64,000 nt of DNA from Simplicispira suum (lineage in GTDB: Bacteria > Pseudomonadota > Gammaproteobacteria > Burkholderiales > Burkholderiaceae_C), in NCBI RefSeq assembly GCF_003008595.1, contig NZ_CP027669.1, forward strand, positions 496,001 to 560,000, given 5' to 3'. The translations under genes and the position numbers were made by a program. The notes beneath the pieces were generated by a model, which was given only the letters and a program-made list of their open reading frames with translations, did no database searches and was not told the origin of the DNA. How positions within the stretch are numbered: position 1 is the first letter of the stretch; every line of letters starts with the position of its first letter. Below, one piece after another: positions 48,141 to 57,603 of this stretch.

Positions 48141-49631
48141 CTACCGCTGGCTGCGCTGTAGCTCCAGCCGCAGCCGCGCCTTGAAGCCCTTTTTCGAACT
48201 CAGCGCAATCCAGTAGTACGCACCGTCCCACTCGGCAAGCGTTCCCACACCTTCGCTCCAGCGCTCATCGGTGCGCAGGTAGCGCACCTTCCAGCCGTCT
48301 TTGCTGGGGGTCGCCCGCAGCGTGAGCGTGTCGCGAAACAGGTATTCGCCCTCGACATGCTGGTCGAGCCAGAGCTTGTGGTCGATGGTGTAGCCGGTGG
48401 TGGAGACCGCCAGTTCCAGGCTGAACACCACCGTCGTTCCGGCGGTCACCTTGGAGGTATCAAGAAAGGCCGAAAACAGCACCGGGGAACGCGGCGCCTC
48501 CCGCTGCGCCTTGCCCAGGCGCAGCAGCTCGTCAAAACTGCGCATCACCGCGCTGAAGGTGTCGCAGCGACGCTCACTGAGCGTGAAATGGGTAGCGCCG
48601 CGCGGCGCCACCGTGGCTTCGAAATAGTAGGAAGCGCGGACTTCGTGGCCCGCATCCTTGGCGCGCTGCACCGAGGGCGGCAAGGGCAGTGCATCGACCT
48701 CAAGCACGCCATCGACGCGCAGGTCGCCAAACAGAAAGCGCACCAGGTTCTGGTAGCCCTCCTCAGAGTTCACCACGCCATACGGCCCGCTGTGGCTGCG
48801 GTAGGCAAAGGCACGCGGCGCGCCCTGCACGGCAGCGTTCTCGATCTGCACCAGGCCGTCGCTCATTTCACCGGCCAGCGCACGCGGCAGCCCCATGGCG
48901 GCGGCGTAGTCGCGGTAGTTGGTGCCGACAAAGCAGAAGAACTGCTGCGGGTTGAACTTTCCGCCGAGCGAATCCACGCGCTCGCTGTCCGCAGGCAGGC
49001 CCAGGTACTCGGCCATGTGCTTGCGGTTGAAATTGTTGATGTCCCACAAACCCAGCACCCCAGGCACGTTGAAGCCCGCCATGTCGATGCCGTTGTGCGG
49101 CGTGGCATAGGTAAACACCTTGTCCACCAGCGCGCGGTCGCCCGGCGTGCTGATGGCGTCGTTCTGCAAAAAGCAGCGGCACACCAGACCGCCCATGGAG
49201 TGCGCGACCAGATGCACCTTGAACTGGGCCAGCGCCTGCGCGTCGGTGCCGCACACCTGCGCCTGCAATTGGCGGATGAGGTCGCGCAAGCCCTCGGCTG
49301 CAGCCACGATGGACAAGGCCTTGCCATCGCCCAGATCGCGGTCGGCGCTGTCGTAGTAACGGTAGATGACGACGCTGCGCGCGGGCACCGCACCCACCAT
49401 TTCGCTGCCGTCGGCATAGACATCGCGGTAGCCACAGTCCTTCATCAGGCGCACCAGGGGCGACTCGAAGATATGCCGGCGCACCTGGCCGTCCCAGGCC
49501 TGGCGCAGCTTGGTGGCCCCGGTGTTGAAACCCATGTAGGGCGAGGACACCGCATCGGCGATTTCACCCGGAGTCATGGCATAACCACGCACATAGATGA
49601 TCGGATAAAACGGTGCGGACACGGTTGCCAT
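48141..49631 (-). CDS. Lipase/esterase-like alpha/beta-hydrolase
   Basis: Protein of 496 residues. The hydrolase part (about 1-300) begins with PIIYVRGYAMTPGEI, and the nucleophile elbow is LVAHSMGGLVCR (serine in AHSMGG), as in PGAP1-like lipases and acyltransferases. The C-terminal 180 residues form a separate region rich in beta strands without a recognised domain. GGAGG lies eight bases before the ATG at 49631; an in-frame start at 49730 lacks one. There is no signal peptide, so it is probably cytoplasmic. Substrate unknown. It is convergent with sdhB. Confidence 0.75.
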   Translation of the reverse strand: MATVSAPFYPIIYVRGYAMTPGEIADAVSSPYMGFNTGATKLRQAWDGQVRRHIFESPLVRLMKDCGYRDVYADGSEMVGAVPARSVVIYRYYDSADRDLGDGKALSIVAAAEGLRDLIRQLQAQVCGTDAQALAQFKVHLVAHSMGGLVCRCFLQNDAISTPGDRALVDKVFTYATPHNGIDMAGFNVPGVLGLWDINNFNRKHMAEYLGLPADSERVDSLGGKFNPQQFFCFVGTNYRDYAAAMGLPRALAGEMSDGLVQIENAAVQGAPRAFAYRSHSGPYGVVNSEEGYQNLVRFLFGDLRVDGVLEVDALPLPPSVQRAKDAGHEVRASYYFEATVAPRGATHFTLSERRCDTFSAVMRSFDELLRLGKAQREAPRSPVLFSAFLDTSKVTAGTTVVFSLELAVSTTGYTIDHKLWLDQHVEGEYLFRDTLTLRATPSKDGWKVRYLRTDERWSEGVGTLAEWDGAYYWIALSSKKGFKARLRLELQRSQR

Positions 49632-49745
49632 GCTGCTGCCTCCTGCGGACGGGTTGGGCGGATTCAAAGCCGCAGAAAACGAAAAGTCAAACCCCAACGC
49701 GCACTTGGCAGCGCCCGATTCATCACCCACCCGGCGCTCAGACCA

Positions 49746-50363
49746 TCAGCCAGGATCGGTGCGGTCGTAGGGCGTTTTGAATGCGAGCAGGCTCAGCAGG
49801 CGCTCGGCAAGGGGCCGCCCCCGCAGACTGTCCGCCACCATGGCGCGCTTGCCGTTCTTGAGGACCGCATAGATCCGGTAGAACGCCTCTTCCTTCTCGT
49901 TGGTCTCGGTGGTGTAGCTGAGCTTGATCGCCAGACCGGCGATGTCGCCCGCAGGCACGCTGCGCTGCGCCAGCCTCAGCCCGAACAGACGCCGCTCGGT
50001 CTGCACGCCGCGCCCATCGATCACCACGCGAAAGCTGTTGCCCAGCGCATAACAGGCGAGCAAGTTTGCTCCTGTCGCGACCGCGCCCAATCCAAGCAAC
50101 ACCCCGAACGGTGCACCCGACCTGGCGGTAAACAGGGCAATTGCCGCAAAGACCACTCCAATCGCTGGCCAGAGGACATGGCGCCGCCACGCCCGCAAGT
50201 AAGGAAAGTACATGCACACGCCCCCTGGGGTAGGCACGATCTGAACGATGGCATCGAGCTCGGCGTCGCGCAGCCGGTGCGACTGCGCGTGCAGCGACGG
50301 CGCCTGTTCAACGTCCAGTGGGCGATCCAAACTCTGCGTGGTGTCTTGCGGCTGCTCGTTCAT
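49746..50363 (-). CDS. Membrane protein of unknown function
   Basis: Protein of 205 residues with two membrane helices near the middle (HVLWPAIGVVFAAIALFTA and LLGLGAVATGANLLACYALG), a hydrophilic N-terminus and a cytoplasmic-type C-terminal domain (residues 118-205) that has a PH-like feel: FRVVIDGRGVQTERRLFG. No family is recognised with confidence. It stands between the hydrolase gene and the M48 peptidase/LemA pair on the same strand. Confidence 0.65.
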   Translation of the reverse strand: MNEQPQDTTQSLDRPLDVEQAPSLHAQSHRLRDAELDAIVQIVPTPGGVCMYFPYLRAWRRHVLWPAIGVVFAAIALFTARSGAPFGVLLGLGAVATGANLLACYALGNSFRVVIDGRGVQTERRLFGLRLAQRSVPAGDIAGLAIKLSYTTETNEKEEAFYRIYAVLKNGKRAMVADSLRGRPLAERLLSLLAFKTPYDRTDPG

Positions 50364-50460
50364 GTCTGTCGCGCACCCGCAGGCGCGCCGCCGCTCTTTC
50401 GCCGACCCAAGAATCTATCCATGGTGCGGCATGCCTCCATCAGGTTCTGACCCAAGGCAT

Positions 50461-51579
50461 TCACAGCCGCGCAAAGGGGTCGACCAACGAAGCCAGCGAA
50501 GGCCCTTGGGCATCGGCCACAGGGCCGGCGTTTCGGTGCGCGCGCTCGGGCGGTTCGTTCACCGGCGTCAGCGGCAGCGGCGCCATGCGTCTGCCGTAGA
50601 CGCGTTGCACGCGGTCTTCAAGGCTGGGGTGGGAGTCGAGCCGGCCAGCGAGGCGCGCAGCAAGGCCATCGCCCCAACGCCCGGTGGCTTCCACATCGAC
50701 CAGCAGCATGTGCTGCACGCTTGGGTGTGCCAGCCCACCGCGGCGTGGTTCTTGCTGCCCGGCGCGCTCGGCCGCCTGGCGCTGGCCCAGCACCTTGCGC
50801 AGCACGCCGCCCAGGCCGTCCTTGCTGCGCGTCCACTGCACAGCGCGGCCATCTGCCAGATATTCACGCTGGCGCGACACGGCGGCCTTGAGAATCTGCC
50901 CGGTCAGCCAGCCGGCCAGGCCGGCGAGCATGACGGCCGAGCCGAACCACCAGGCCAGGCCGCCGCGCTCGCGCATCTCGTCGCCAAAGTTGTAGACCAG
51001 CTCCAACCCGAAGACCATGCCGGCCAGGCGCATCTTCAGGCGCGTATCGCCCTCGTGCAGGTGGCTCAGTTCATGCGCCACCATGCCCTGCATTTCCTCG
51101 CGCGTGAGGTGGTCGAGCGCGCCCTGGGTGACGGCGAGCACGGCATCCTGCTCGTCCCAGCCCGCAGCAAAGCCGTTGATGGCGTCCACGCGCGGCAGCA
51201 CCATGATTTGCGGGCGCGGCATCTGCGCGGCAATGCACAGCTCATCAACCACGTTGGCCAGGCGCTGCTCGGCGTGCGAAAGGCTGGGCCGCAGTTCGCG
51301 CGCGCCAATGCGCTTGGCCAGCTTGACGCCGCCGGCGCGCAGGTTCGACGTCTCCACCCACCAGCCGCCGAGCACCAGCAACAGCGAGACGCCCACGTTC
51401 GCCACCAAAAAGCCGGCCGGGAACGGCAGGCGCACCGGCAGCAGCAGCGCCATCAGCCACCAGGCCAGCACCAGCGAGGCATGGACCGCCAAGACGAGCA
51501 CCACCGTCGCCACGGCGAACGCCAGCAGCAGGCGCCGCGTTTCGCTGCGCGCGTCGTGTTGTTGGTCCCAAAAGCGCAT
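50461..51579 (-). CDS. M48-family zinc metalloprotease, membrane-bound
   Basis: Protein of 372 residues. Two N-terminal membrane helices (about 17-50 and 55-75) are followed by the peptidase domain; the zinc site is VAHELSHLHEGD (His169, Glu170, His173). Another hydrophobic segment lies at about residues 205-225. It resembles HtpX-like quality-control proteases, though the domain order differs in detail. It starts 11 bases after a lemA gene, a pairing seen in many bacteria. Confidence 0.86.
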   Translation of the reverse strand: MRFWDQQHDARSETRRLLLAFAVATVVLVLAVHASLVLAWWLMALLLPVRLPFPAGFLVANVGVSLLLVLGGWWVETSNLRAGGVKLAKRIGARELRPSLSHAEQRLANVVDELCIAAQMPRPQIMVLPRVDAINGFAAGWDEQDAVLAVTQGALDHLTREEMQGMVAHELSHLHEGDTRLKMRLAGMVFGLELVYNFGDEMRERGGLAWWFGSAVMLAGLAGWLTGQILKAAVSRQREYLADGRAVQWTRSKDGLGGVLRKVLGQRQAAERAGQQEPRRGGLAHPSVQHMLLVDVEATGRWGDGLAARLAGRLDSHPSLEDRVQRVYGRRMAPLPLTPVNEPPERAHRNAGPVADAQGPSLASLVDPFARL

Positions 51580-51590
51580 CGGCCCGCCGC

Positions 51591-52184
51591 TTAAAACTGC
51601 ACGCGCGGCGCGCGGCGCTCCTCTTCGCTTTGCGTGGCCTCCAGCATCGCTGCCGGCGTAAACCCGGCCAGCCGCGCGACGATCAGCGTGGGGAACTGCT
51701 GGGCCGCATTGTTGAAGTCGAGCACCTGGTCGTTAAACGCCTGGCGGGCAAAGCCCACGCGGTTCTCGGTGCTGGCAAGCTCTTCGGAGAGCTGCTGCAT
51801 GGTGGCGTCGGCCTTGAGTTCCGGGTAGCGCTCGGACACGGCCATCAGGCGCCCCAGGCTCGCACCCAGCACGCCCTCGGCCAGCGCCAGGCCGCCCACC
51901 GCACCGGCGTTGGTGGGCGCTGCACGCGCGATGGCAGCTGCGCCCTGCGCTTGGCCGCGCGCCTCGATCACGGCCTGCAGCGTGCTGGCTTCGTGCTGCA
52001 GATAGCCGCGCGCCACTTCCACCAGGTTGGGAATCAGGTCGTAGCGGCGCTTGAGCTGCACGTCGATCTGGCCAAAGGCGTTGGCAATGCGGTTGCGCAG
52101 CTCCACCAGCCGGTTGTAGGCGGCAATCGCCCACCACACCAGCACCACCGCAATGGCAAGAAGGATCCAGCCTGTTGTTGTCAT
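51591..52184 (-). CDS. lemA: LemA-family protein
   Basis: Protein of 197 residues with one N-terminal membrane helix (WILLAIAVVLVWWAIAAYN) and the LemA helical domain: VELRNRIANAFGQIDVQLKR, DLIPNLVEVARGYLQHE and ENRVGFARQAFNDQVLDFN. The role of LemA is poorly defined; it is often found next to an M48 protease or a TPM-domain protein, as here. Confidence 0.92.
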   Translation of the reverse strand: MTTTGWILLAIAVVLVWWAIAAYNRLVELRNRIANAFGQIDVQLKRRYDLIPNLVEVARGYLQHEASTLQAVIEARGQAQGAAAIARAAPTNAGAVGGLALAEGVLGASLGRLMAVSERYPELKADATMQQLSEELASTENRVGFARQAFNDQVLDFNNAAQQFPTLIVARLAGFTPAAMLEATQSEEERRAPRVQF

Positions 52185-52255
52185 GTCGCTCCCTCGCTTT
52201 GGTTTTCTGGAGGCACCATCTTAGAGGCAACACCCAGGCATACAAAAAACAAGTG

Positions 52256-52310
52256 AAATATGCCTATAACGCACTACCTATAAGCGCTAACAGCTATCAA
52301 AATCATAGTT
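52256..52310 (-). repeat. Dispersed repeat copy 10
   Basis: Minus-strand copy: TTTTGATAGCTGTTAGCGCT - AGTGCGTTATAGGC - ATTTC (read in parts). It lies between the FtsX permease gene and lemA. Confidence 0.8.
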
Positions 52311-54828
52311 ACTCGGCCGCCCTGCGCAAGGTCTCCACCACCGGCCGCGCCAGCACGTCGCGCAGTCCCCACCAGCCCGCCAGCAGCGCCAGCAAGGCTC
52401 CGGCCACGCTGCCGGCGAGCGGCACCCAGGGCGAAGGGGCCCAGGTGAAGCCAAAGACATAGCGCGCCAGGGCCCAGCCCACCGCCACGGCGGCGCTGCT
52501 CGCCAGCAGGCCGGCGAGCAGGCCGACGCCCGCCAGCTCGGCGCGCTGTACCTGGCGCAGCAGGCGGCTGCCCGCGCCCAGCGCCCGCATGATGGCGAAC
52601 TCGCGGGCGCGCTCTTCGCGCGTGGCGGTGACGGCGGCAAACAGCACCACGAGCCCTGCGGCCAGGGTGAAGGCGAACAGGAATTCCACGGCGCGAATCA
52701 CCTGATCCAGCACGCCCTGAATCTGCGCCAGCGTGGCGCCCATGTCGACGTTGGTCACGTTCGGAAAGCGCCGCACCAGCGCGTTGTCAAACCCCGGCGT
52801 CTCGGGCGCGCGGTAGGCGGCGAGGTAGGTGATGGCCACATCGGGCATGGCGTCCACCGGGTACATGACAAAGAAATTGGCGTGCAGCGAGCCCCAGTCC
52901 ACCTTGCGCAGCGAGGTGATGCGCGCCTCGGACTGCACGCCGCCCATGTCAAAACGCAGCGTGTCGCCAAGCTTCAGGCCCAGGGTTTTGGCCAAGCCAT
53001 CTTCCACGCTGATAGCGCCGCTCTCGCCTTCTTTCCACTCGCCTGCGACCACCAGGTTGTGCGGCGGCTGCACCGCGCTGTTCGACAGGTTGAACTCGCG
53101 CTCGACCAGGCGCTGGGCGCGTTCGTCTTCGTAGTGGTCCTCCTTCACCGCCTTGCCGTTGATGGCCACCAGGCGGCCACGGAACATCGGGTACCAGTCG
53201 TAGCGCGCCACGCCAGCGCCCTCCAGCATGGCGCGAAAGTCCTGCGCCTGGTCGGGCTGGACGTTGATGACAAAGCGGTTCGGTGCATCCGGCGGCGTGG
53301 CCTCGCGCCAGCTCGCAATCAGGTCGGTGCGCAGCAGCACCAGCAGCACCAGCGCCAGCAAGCCCACGGCCAGGCTGCTGACCTGCACCACCGCATAAGC
53401 CGGGCGAGCCGAAATCTGCCGCGTCGCCAGCACCAGCCAGCGCGGCGCTGTGGCCTCGTTCACGGTGCGGCGCAGCAGGCGCACCGCCAGCCAGCTGAGC
53501 AGCGCAAACAACAGCACGGCAGCGGCAAAGCCGCCGATGGCAATGAGGCCCAGACGCAGGTCGCGGCTGACCACCAGCAGCAGCGCAGCAAAGCCGGCCA
53601 CGCCCAGGCCCAGCACGGCGAGCGAGGCCGGCCGCAGCGCGCCGACATCGCGCCGAATGACGCGCAGCGGTGGCACTTGCGCCAGCTGCAGCACCGGCGG
53701 CAGGCCAAAGGCAAGCAGCAGCGTCATGCCCACGCCCACCCCAAGCAGCGCCGGCCACACACTGGCAGCGGGCAGCCCGGCCGTTACCAGGCCAGAGAGC
53801 AGATAGACGAACACGTAGTGCACGGCAAAACCCAGCACCACGCCCAGCAGGCTCGCCAGCAGGCCGACCAGCGCGAATTCCGCCGTGTAGCTGGCGGCAA
53901 TGCGCCGCTGGCTCTGGCCAAGCACGCGCAGCATGGCCGAAGCATCAAGGTGGCTGGCGGCAAAGGCGCGCGCCGCCAGCGCCACGGCCACCGCCGACAG
54001 CATGGCCGCGAGCAGCGCGACCAGGCTCAGGAAGTTCTGCGCACGCTCCAGCGTCTGCTGCATGTCGGTGCGCCCGGAATCGAGCGATTCCACGCGCATG
54101 CCGCGCATGTCCGGCTGCTGCAACTGCGCATCGACAAAACCCTGAAACTGGCGCACGGCCGCCGCTGCACCCGCCACCACCAGCCGGTAGGTGATGCGGC
54201 TGGCGGGCTGGACCAGACCGGTCGCGGCAACATCGGCGTCGTTGACCATGACGCGCGGCGAGAAGCTCATGAAACCGGCGCCACGGTCGGGCTCCAGCGT
54301 GATGATGCGGGCAATGCGCAGGCTGGCGTCGCCCAGCAAAAGCCGGTCGCCCAGCTTGAGGCCCAGCGAGTCCAGCAACGAGGCATCAACCCAGACTTCG
54401 CCCCGCGCCGGAATCTCGCGCGTGGGCTGGCCGGGCGCGTTCAGCGCCTCGGCCACGCTGACGCTGCCGCGCAGCGGGTAGCCTGGCGTCACGCTCTTGA
54501 AGGCGACCAGCCGGCTCGCGCCGCCCTGCGCGTCGTCGGCGCGCGCCATGGTCGGAAAGTTCGCCGTGCGCACCATGGCGAGGCCCAGCGCGCGGGCACG
54601 CTCGACGATGGCGTCCGGTGTCGCGTGGTCGCTGGCGACGACGAAATCGCCCCCCAGAAGCTGCAGTGCGTCGCGCTGCAGGCCGCCCTGCAGGCGGTCG
54701 GCAAAGAAGCCAACGGCGGTCAGCGCGGCGACGGCGAGCGTGACTGCCACCATGAGCAAACGCAATTCACCGGCGCGCAGGTCGCGCAGCAAGGTGCGCC
54801 AGGCGAGGCGCGCAAAGGAAAAGTTCAT
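52309..54828 (-). CDS. FtsX-like ABC transporter permease (YbbP/LolE-like class)
   Basis: Permease of 839 residues with two FtsX domains and about ten membrane helices, the layout of YbbP-type proteins. The start region MNFSFARLAWRTLLRDLRAG is typical and fixes the ATG at 54828; the open frame to 54942 runs through an intergenic region. Late segments with the FtsX signature include FAFTLAAGLVVLFAAVTATR and REFAIMRALGAGSRLLRQVQ. An ATPase partner, usually encoded next to it, is not present within the window. Confidence 0.86.
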   Translation of the reverse strand: MNFSFARLAWRTLLRDLRAGELRLLMVAVTLAVAALTAVGFFADRLQGGLQRDALQLLGGDFVVASDHATPDAIVERARALGLAMVRTANFPTMARADDAQGGASRLVAFKSVTPGYPLRGSVSVAEALNAPGQPTREIPARGEVWVDASLLDSLGLKLGDRLLLGDASLRIARIITLEPDRGAGFMSFSPRVMVNDADVAATGLVQPASRITYRLVVAGAAAAVRQFQGFVDAQLQQPDMRGMRVESLDSGRTDMQQTLERAQNFLSLVALLAAMLSAVAVALAARAFAASHLDASAMLRVLGQSQRRIAASYTAEFALVGLLASLLGVVLGFAVHYVFVYLLSGLVTAGLPAASVWPALLGVGVGMTLLLAFGLPPVLQLAQVPPLRVIRRDVGALRPASLAVLGLGVAGFAALLLVVSRDLRLGLIAIGGFAAAVLLFALLSWLAVRLLRRTVNEATAPRWLVLATRQISARPAYAVVQVSSLAVGLLALVLLVLLRTDLIASWREATPPDAPNRFVINVQPDQAQDFRAMLEGAGVARYDWYPMFRGRLVAINGKAVKEDHYEDERAQRLVEREFNLSNSAVQPPHNLVVAGEWKEGESGAISVEDGLAKTLGLKLGDTLRFDMGGVQSEARITSLRKVDWGSLHANFFVMYPVDAMPDVAITYLAAYRAPETPGFDNALVRRFPNVTNVDMGATLAQIQGVLDQVIRAVEFLFAFTLAAGLVVLFAAVTATREERAREFAIMRALGAGSRLLRQVQRAELAGVGLLAGLLASSAAVAVGWALARYVFGFTWAPSPWVPLAGSVAGALLALLAGWWGLRDVLARPVVETLRRAAE

Positions 54829-54929
54829 GAAATTCGGGGATTGCAAAAAAAGTAAAGGTGATGCGAAACAAGTCGCCGCGTTGACACGCGCCATGCGAGG
54901 AGATGGGATGCAAGGGGGCGGCCCCCCGC

Positions 54930-54979
54930 GCGCAAACGGCAACCATAGCCGCAGCTATGGCGAGGATTTGCAATGCCGC
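54930..54979. repeat. Hairpin relative of the inverted-repeat element
   Basis: A 50-base stretch agrees with 27889-27938 at about 39 of 50 positions, including a hairpin. The stem here is CCATAGC/GCTATGG, whereas the other copy has CGATAGC/GCTATCG, so the second base pair changed on both sides and pairing is kept. The flanks (54843-55030) otherwise show no gene. The terminal inverted repeats of the long element are absent. Confidence 0.6.
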
Positions 54980-55032
54980 AGACCGCCCGAAGCACAGATG
55001 CGCCGCGCGTGAGCGACTTGTTCAGCATTGCC

Positions 55033-55929
55033 TTATGCACGCAAAGGGTTCGGTTCCCCCGCCAGCTCGGGCTGAAAAACCAAACGGGCGGCACCGGCGT
55101 AGCAGACAAAGCGGCGGTTGGTGGCGCGGCCAATGGCGCAAAGCCCCAGCTGCTCAGCCACCGCATGCCCCATCTGCGTCATGCCGCTGCGCGAAACGAC
55201 GATGGGTACGCCCATCTGGGCCGATTTGATGACCATCTCGCTGGTCAGTCGGCCCGTGGTGTAGAACACCTTGTCGCCGCCCTGCACTGTATCGGGCTGC
55301 ATCCACATCCAGCCGGCAATGGTGTCGATCGCGTTGTGCCGGCCCACGTCTTCGACGAAGACCAGCAGCTCGCTGCCACTAAACAGCGCACAGCCATGCA
55401 CCGAGCCGGCCGACTTGTACGTGCTTTCCTTGAGGCGAATGGCGTTGACCAGACCATAGAGCTCACCCTGGGTAATGCATGCGGGCGGCAGGGAAATACT
55501 GGCCACGTCGTCCATCAAAGCGCCAAATACGCTGCCCTGCCCGCAACCCGTGGTGACGACACGGCTGGCGGTGCGCTCTTCAATGCGCTCTATGCCGCGC
55601 CGGGTTCTTACCGCAGCGGCGCCGACGTCCCAATCCACCGTGACGGATTCAATATCCCGCGCATCGGCCACGAGGCGCTGGTTGCGCAGATAGCCCAGTA
55701 CCAGCAATTCCGGCTGCGCGCCCAGCGTCATCAAGGTGACGAGTTCGCGCTTGTCCACGTAAACCGTCAGCGCGCGCTCGGCGGGAATGTGCACAAGCTC
55801 TGTCTCACCCCGCTCGTTGGTGGCCTGTACCGCGTGCGTGAGCGGCGCGCTTGCAGTGGTCAGGCGTGGCAGGCCGCTGCGCTTTGGCGCGGCTGCACGG
55901 GGCTCAGCAATGTCGGACGTGTGCAGCAT
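55033..55929 (-). CDS. fdhD: FdhD formate dehydrogenase accessory sulfurtransferase
   Basis: Protein of 298 residues that passes sulfur from IscS to the molybdopterin cofactor so that formate dehydrogenase becomes active. Family segments are TTGCGQGSVFGALMDD (conserved Cys), FVEDVGRHNAIDTIAGWM and TTGRLTSEMVIKSAQMG. E. coli FdhD has a CxxC pair in the flexible loop; only one Cys is seen at this position here, as in many homologues. It is the last gene of the formate dehydrogenase locus on this strand. Confidence 0.94.
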   Translation of the reverse strand: MLHTSDIAEPRAAAPKRSGLPRLTTASAPLTHAVQATNERGETELVHIPAERALTVYVDKRELVTLMTLGAQPELLVLGYLRNQRLVADARDIESVTVDWDVGAAAVRTRRGIERIEERTASRVVTTGCGQGSVFGALMDDVASISLPPACITQGELYGLVNAIRLKESTYKSAGSVHGCALFSGSELLVFVEDVGRHNAIDTIAGWMWMQPDTVQGGDKVFYTTGRLTSEMVIKSAQMGVPIVVSRSGMTQMGHAVAEQLGLCAIGRATNRRFVCYAGAARLVFQPELAGEPNPLRA

Positions 55930-55983
55930 GGCGTCAGCGTAGCGCCATTTGTGCCGCGCCGCCGCCGGCCAAGTGCAATACCC

Positions 55984-56355
55984 TCAGGATTTGGGCTCTG
56001 CTTGCGTCGGTGGGGTAGATCCGCCCGTGCTGGGCGGGCTGTTGGCATTGCTCGGTGGCGAATGAGCACCAGAGGCTTCTATGGGTTTTTCCGCAGGCGG
56101 CGTATAGGCAAACGGCCCCGGTTCCACACAGGCGGGCATGGAGGGTGCATCAGCCGGCCGAGGTTTGCCAAACCTGGCGGCAATACGGTCCTGAACCTCG
56201 CAAACCTGGTAGGCGCTGACCTGTCCTGTCCATTTGGCCCGTGCCGCATTCTCAGCGGCCTTTGCAGCTTGCTCTGGCGTCGGCGGCGGTAGCTTGGCCG
56301 AGGCCGAACCAAGCATGCAAGAGAGCGCGAGCAGTGAGAGGGTGCGTTTCATCAT
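55984..56355 (-). CDS. Small exported protein of the formate dehydrogenase locus, unknown function
   Basis: Protein of about 123 residues with a signal peptide (MMKRTLSLLALSCMLGSASA), then a charged helical part (PEQAAKAAENAARAKWTGQ), two cysteines (in AYQVCEVQD and SMPACVEPG) that could form a disulfide, and a low-complexity Pro/Ser/Thr tail. No domain recognised. It starts 17 bases after the cytochrome subunit gene, so it is probably translated from the same mRNA. ATG codons at 56355 and 56352 are both possible. Confidence 0.72.
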   Translation of the reverse strand: MMKRTLSLLALSCMLGSASAKLPPPTPEQAAKAAENAARAKWTGQVSAYQVCEVQDRIAARFGKPRPADAPSMPACVEPGPFAYTPPAEKPIEASGAHSPPSNANSPPSTGGSTPPTQAEPKS

Positions 56356-56372
56356 GGCGGGCCTTTCCAGCG

Positions 56373-57590
56373 TCAAGCTTGCAGCGGTGCGGCGGGCCGC
56401 TCTGGCGCAGGGTTCAAGTCATTGCTGCGCTGCGCGGGGATGCGCCCAGCCCGAATATCGTCAGCCCACAGCTTGTGGTGCTCGTCGGCCCAGCCTTCGG
56501 TCACGTAGCCCGTCTTCATGGCCCGGTAGGCGCCGCGCATTCCGATGGTGCCCATGTAGATGTGGCCGATGATGAGCGCCACCATCCACAGCGCCAGGCT
56601 GGCGTGAAGCATGTGGGCCAGTTGCATCTGGCCGCGCAGTTCACCGAGTCCGGGAATCAGCTTGTCGAGCACCAGACCTGATCCGACAACGACGACCCCA
56701 GGAAGGGTCACGCCCCACCAGAAAAGCCCCTTTTCTCCAGCATTGAAGCGGTGCGACGGCAGCTGTTCATCGCCAAGCAGGCCCCCCAGCCTCGTCAACC
56801 AACGGAAATCGGCCAACGTGGCGATATTGTCTTTGACGAAGATGACGATGATGATCGCCAGCGACACCGCAAACAGAGGTCCCATAAAGTTGTGCACATA
56901 CTTGAGCGCATAGGCCAACCAGCCGGTGATGGACAAGCCGAGCACAGGCAGCAGGAAAAACTTGCCAAACGCCATTACCAGCCCCGAGATGGCCAGCACA
57001 ACGAATGCAAAGGCATTGGACCAATGCGCGGCGCGCTCGAAGGGGGTAAAGCGCTCGAATTTGCGCTCTGACTCAGGGTGTTTGCGGCCCAGCGGACCTT
57101 TGGCCACGAAGAACAAGGCCAGCGTGAGCACCACGATGCCCAGCAAGGCCGCACCGTAGGGAAGTATCCAGCGATTGCGCACCTGGCGCCAAGCCTCGCC
57201 GGCGTTGGTCTCACGCATGAACGGGTATTTGACAAAACCCTGAATGAGGTTGCCTGCCTCCGGCGCCTCGCTCACAGGCAGACTGCTGTAGCCGGTGGCA
57301 CCAGCCGCTACTTGACGCCACATGGGCGCATTGTTGCCCGGCTGCACCTTGGCGCGCTCGCCGTTGGTCTGGTCTCGGTACCCCGCCTCGGTACTGGCGT
57401 CAGGTTGGACGTCAAAAATATTCTGGCCGCGGACCGCGCCGGTGGCGGGCTCGCTCAGGGCAGGCGCCACCGCGCCTACCGGACCCGACTGCTGAGAACC
57501 TGCCGGCTGTGCATTGGCCGGCTGCGCCAACCCCAGCGCAACAAGCAGCGCAGCCGCAGCAAACACGAGGGTCGAGAGGAACTGGTTCAT
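56373..57590 (-). CDS. fdoI: Formate dehydrogenase cytochrome b subunit (gamma)
   Basis: Membrane subunit of 405 residues that passes electrons from the periplasmic iron-sulfur subunit to quinone. It has a signal peptide (cleavage near ANA-Q, residue 28), a periplasmic extension of about 110 residues, and the four-helix cytochrome b core with haem histidines in ERAAHWSNAFAF, KYVHNFMGPLF and HMLHASLALWMV. TGYVTEGWADEHHKLW is typical of the C-terminus. GGAGG lies before the ATG at 57590. The N-terminal extension is longer than in E. coli FdnI. Confidence 0.92.
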   Translation of the reverse strand: MNQFLSTLVFAAAALLVALGLAQPANAQPAGSQQSGPVGAVAPALSEPATGAVRGQNIFDVQPDASTEAGYRDQTNGERAKVQPGNNAPMWRQVAAGATGYSSLPVSEAPEAGNLIQGFVKYPFMRETNAGEAWRQVRNRWILPYGAALLGIVVLTLALFFVAKGPLGRKHPESERKFERFTPFERAAHWSNAFAFVVLAISGLVMAFGKFFLLPVLGLSITGWLAYALKYVHNFMGPLFAVSLAIIIVIFVKDNIATLADFRWLTRLGGLLGDEQLPSHRFNAGEKGLFWWGVTLPGVVVVGSGLVLDKLIPGLGELRGQMQLAHMLHASLALWMVALIIGHIYMGTIGMRGAYRAMKTGYVTEGWADEHHKLWADDIRAGRIPAQRSNDLNPAPERPAAPLQA

Positions 57591-57603
57591 GGCCCGCCTC
57601 CGG

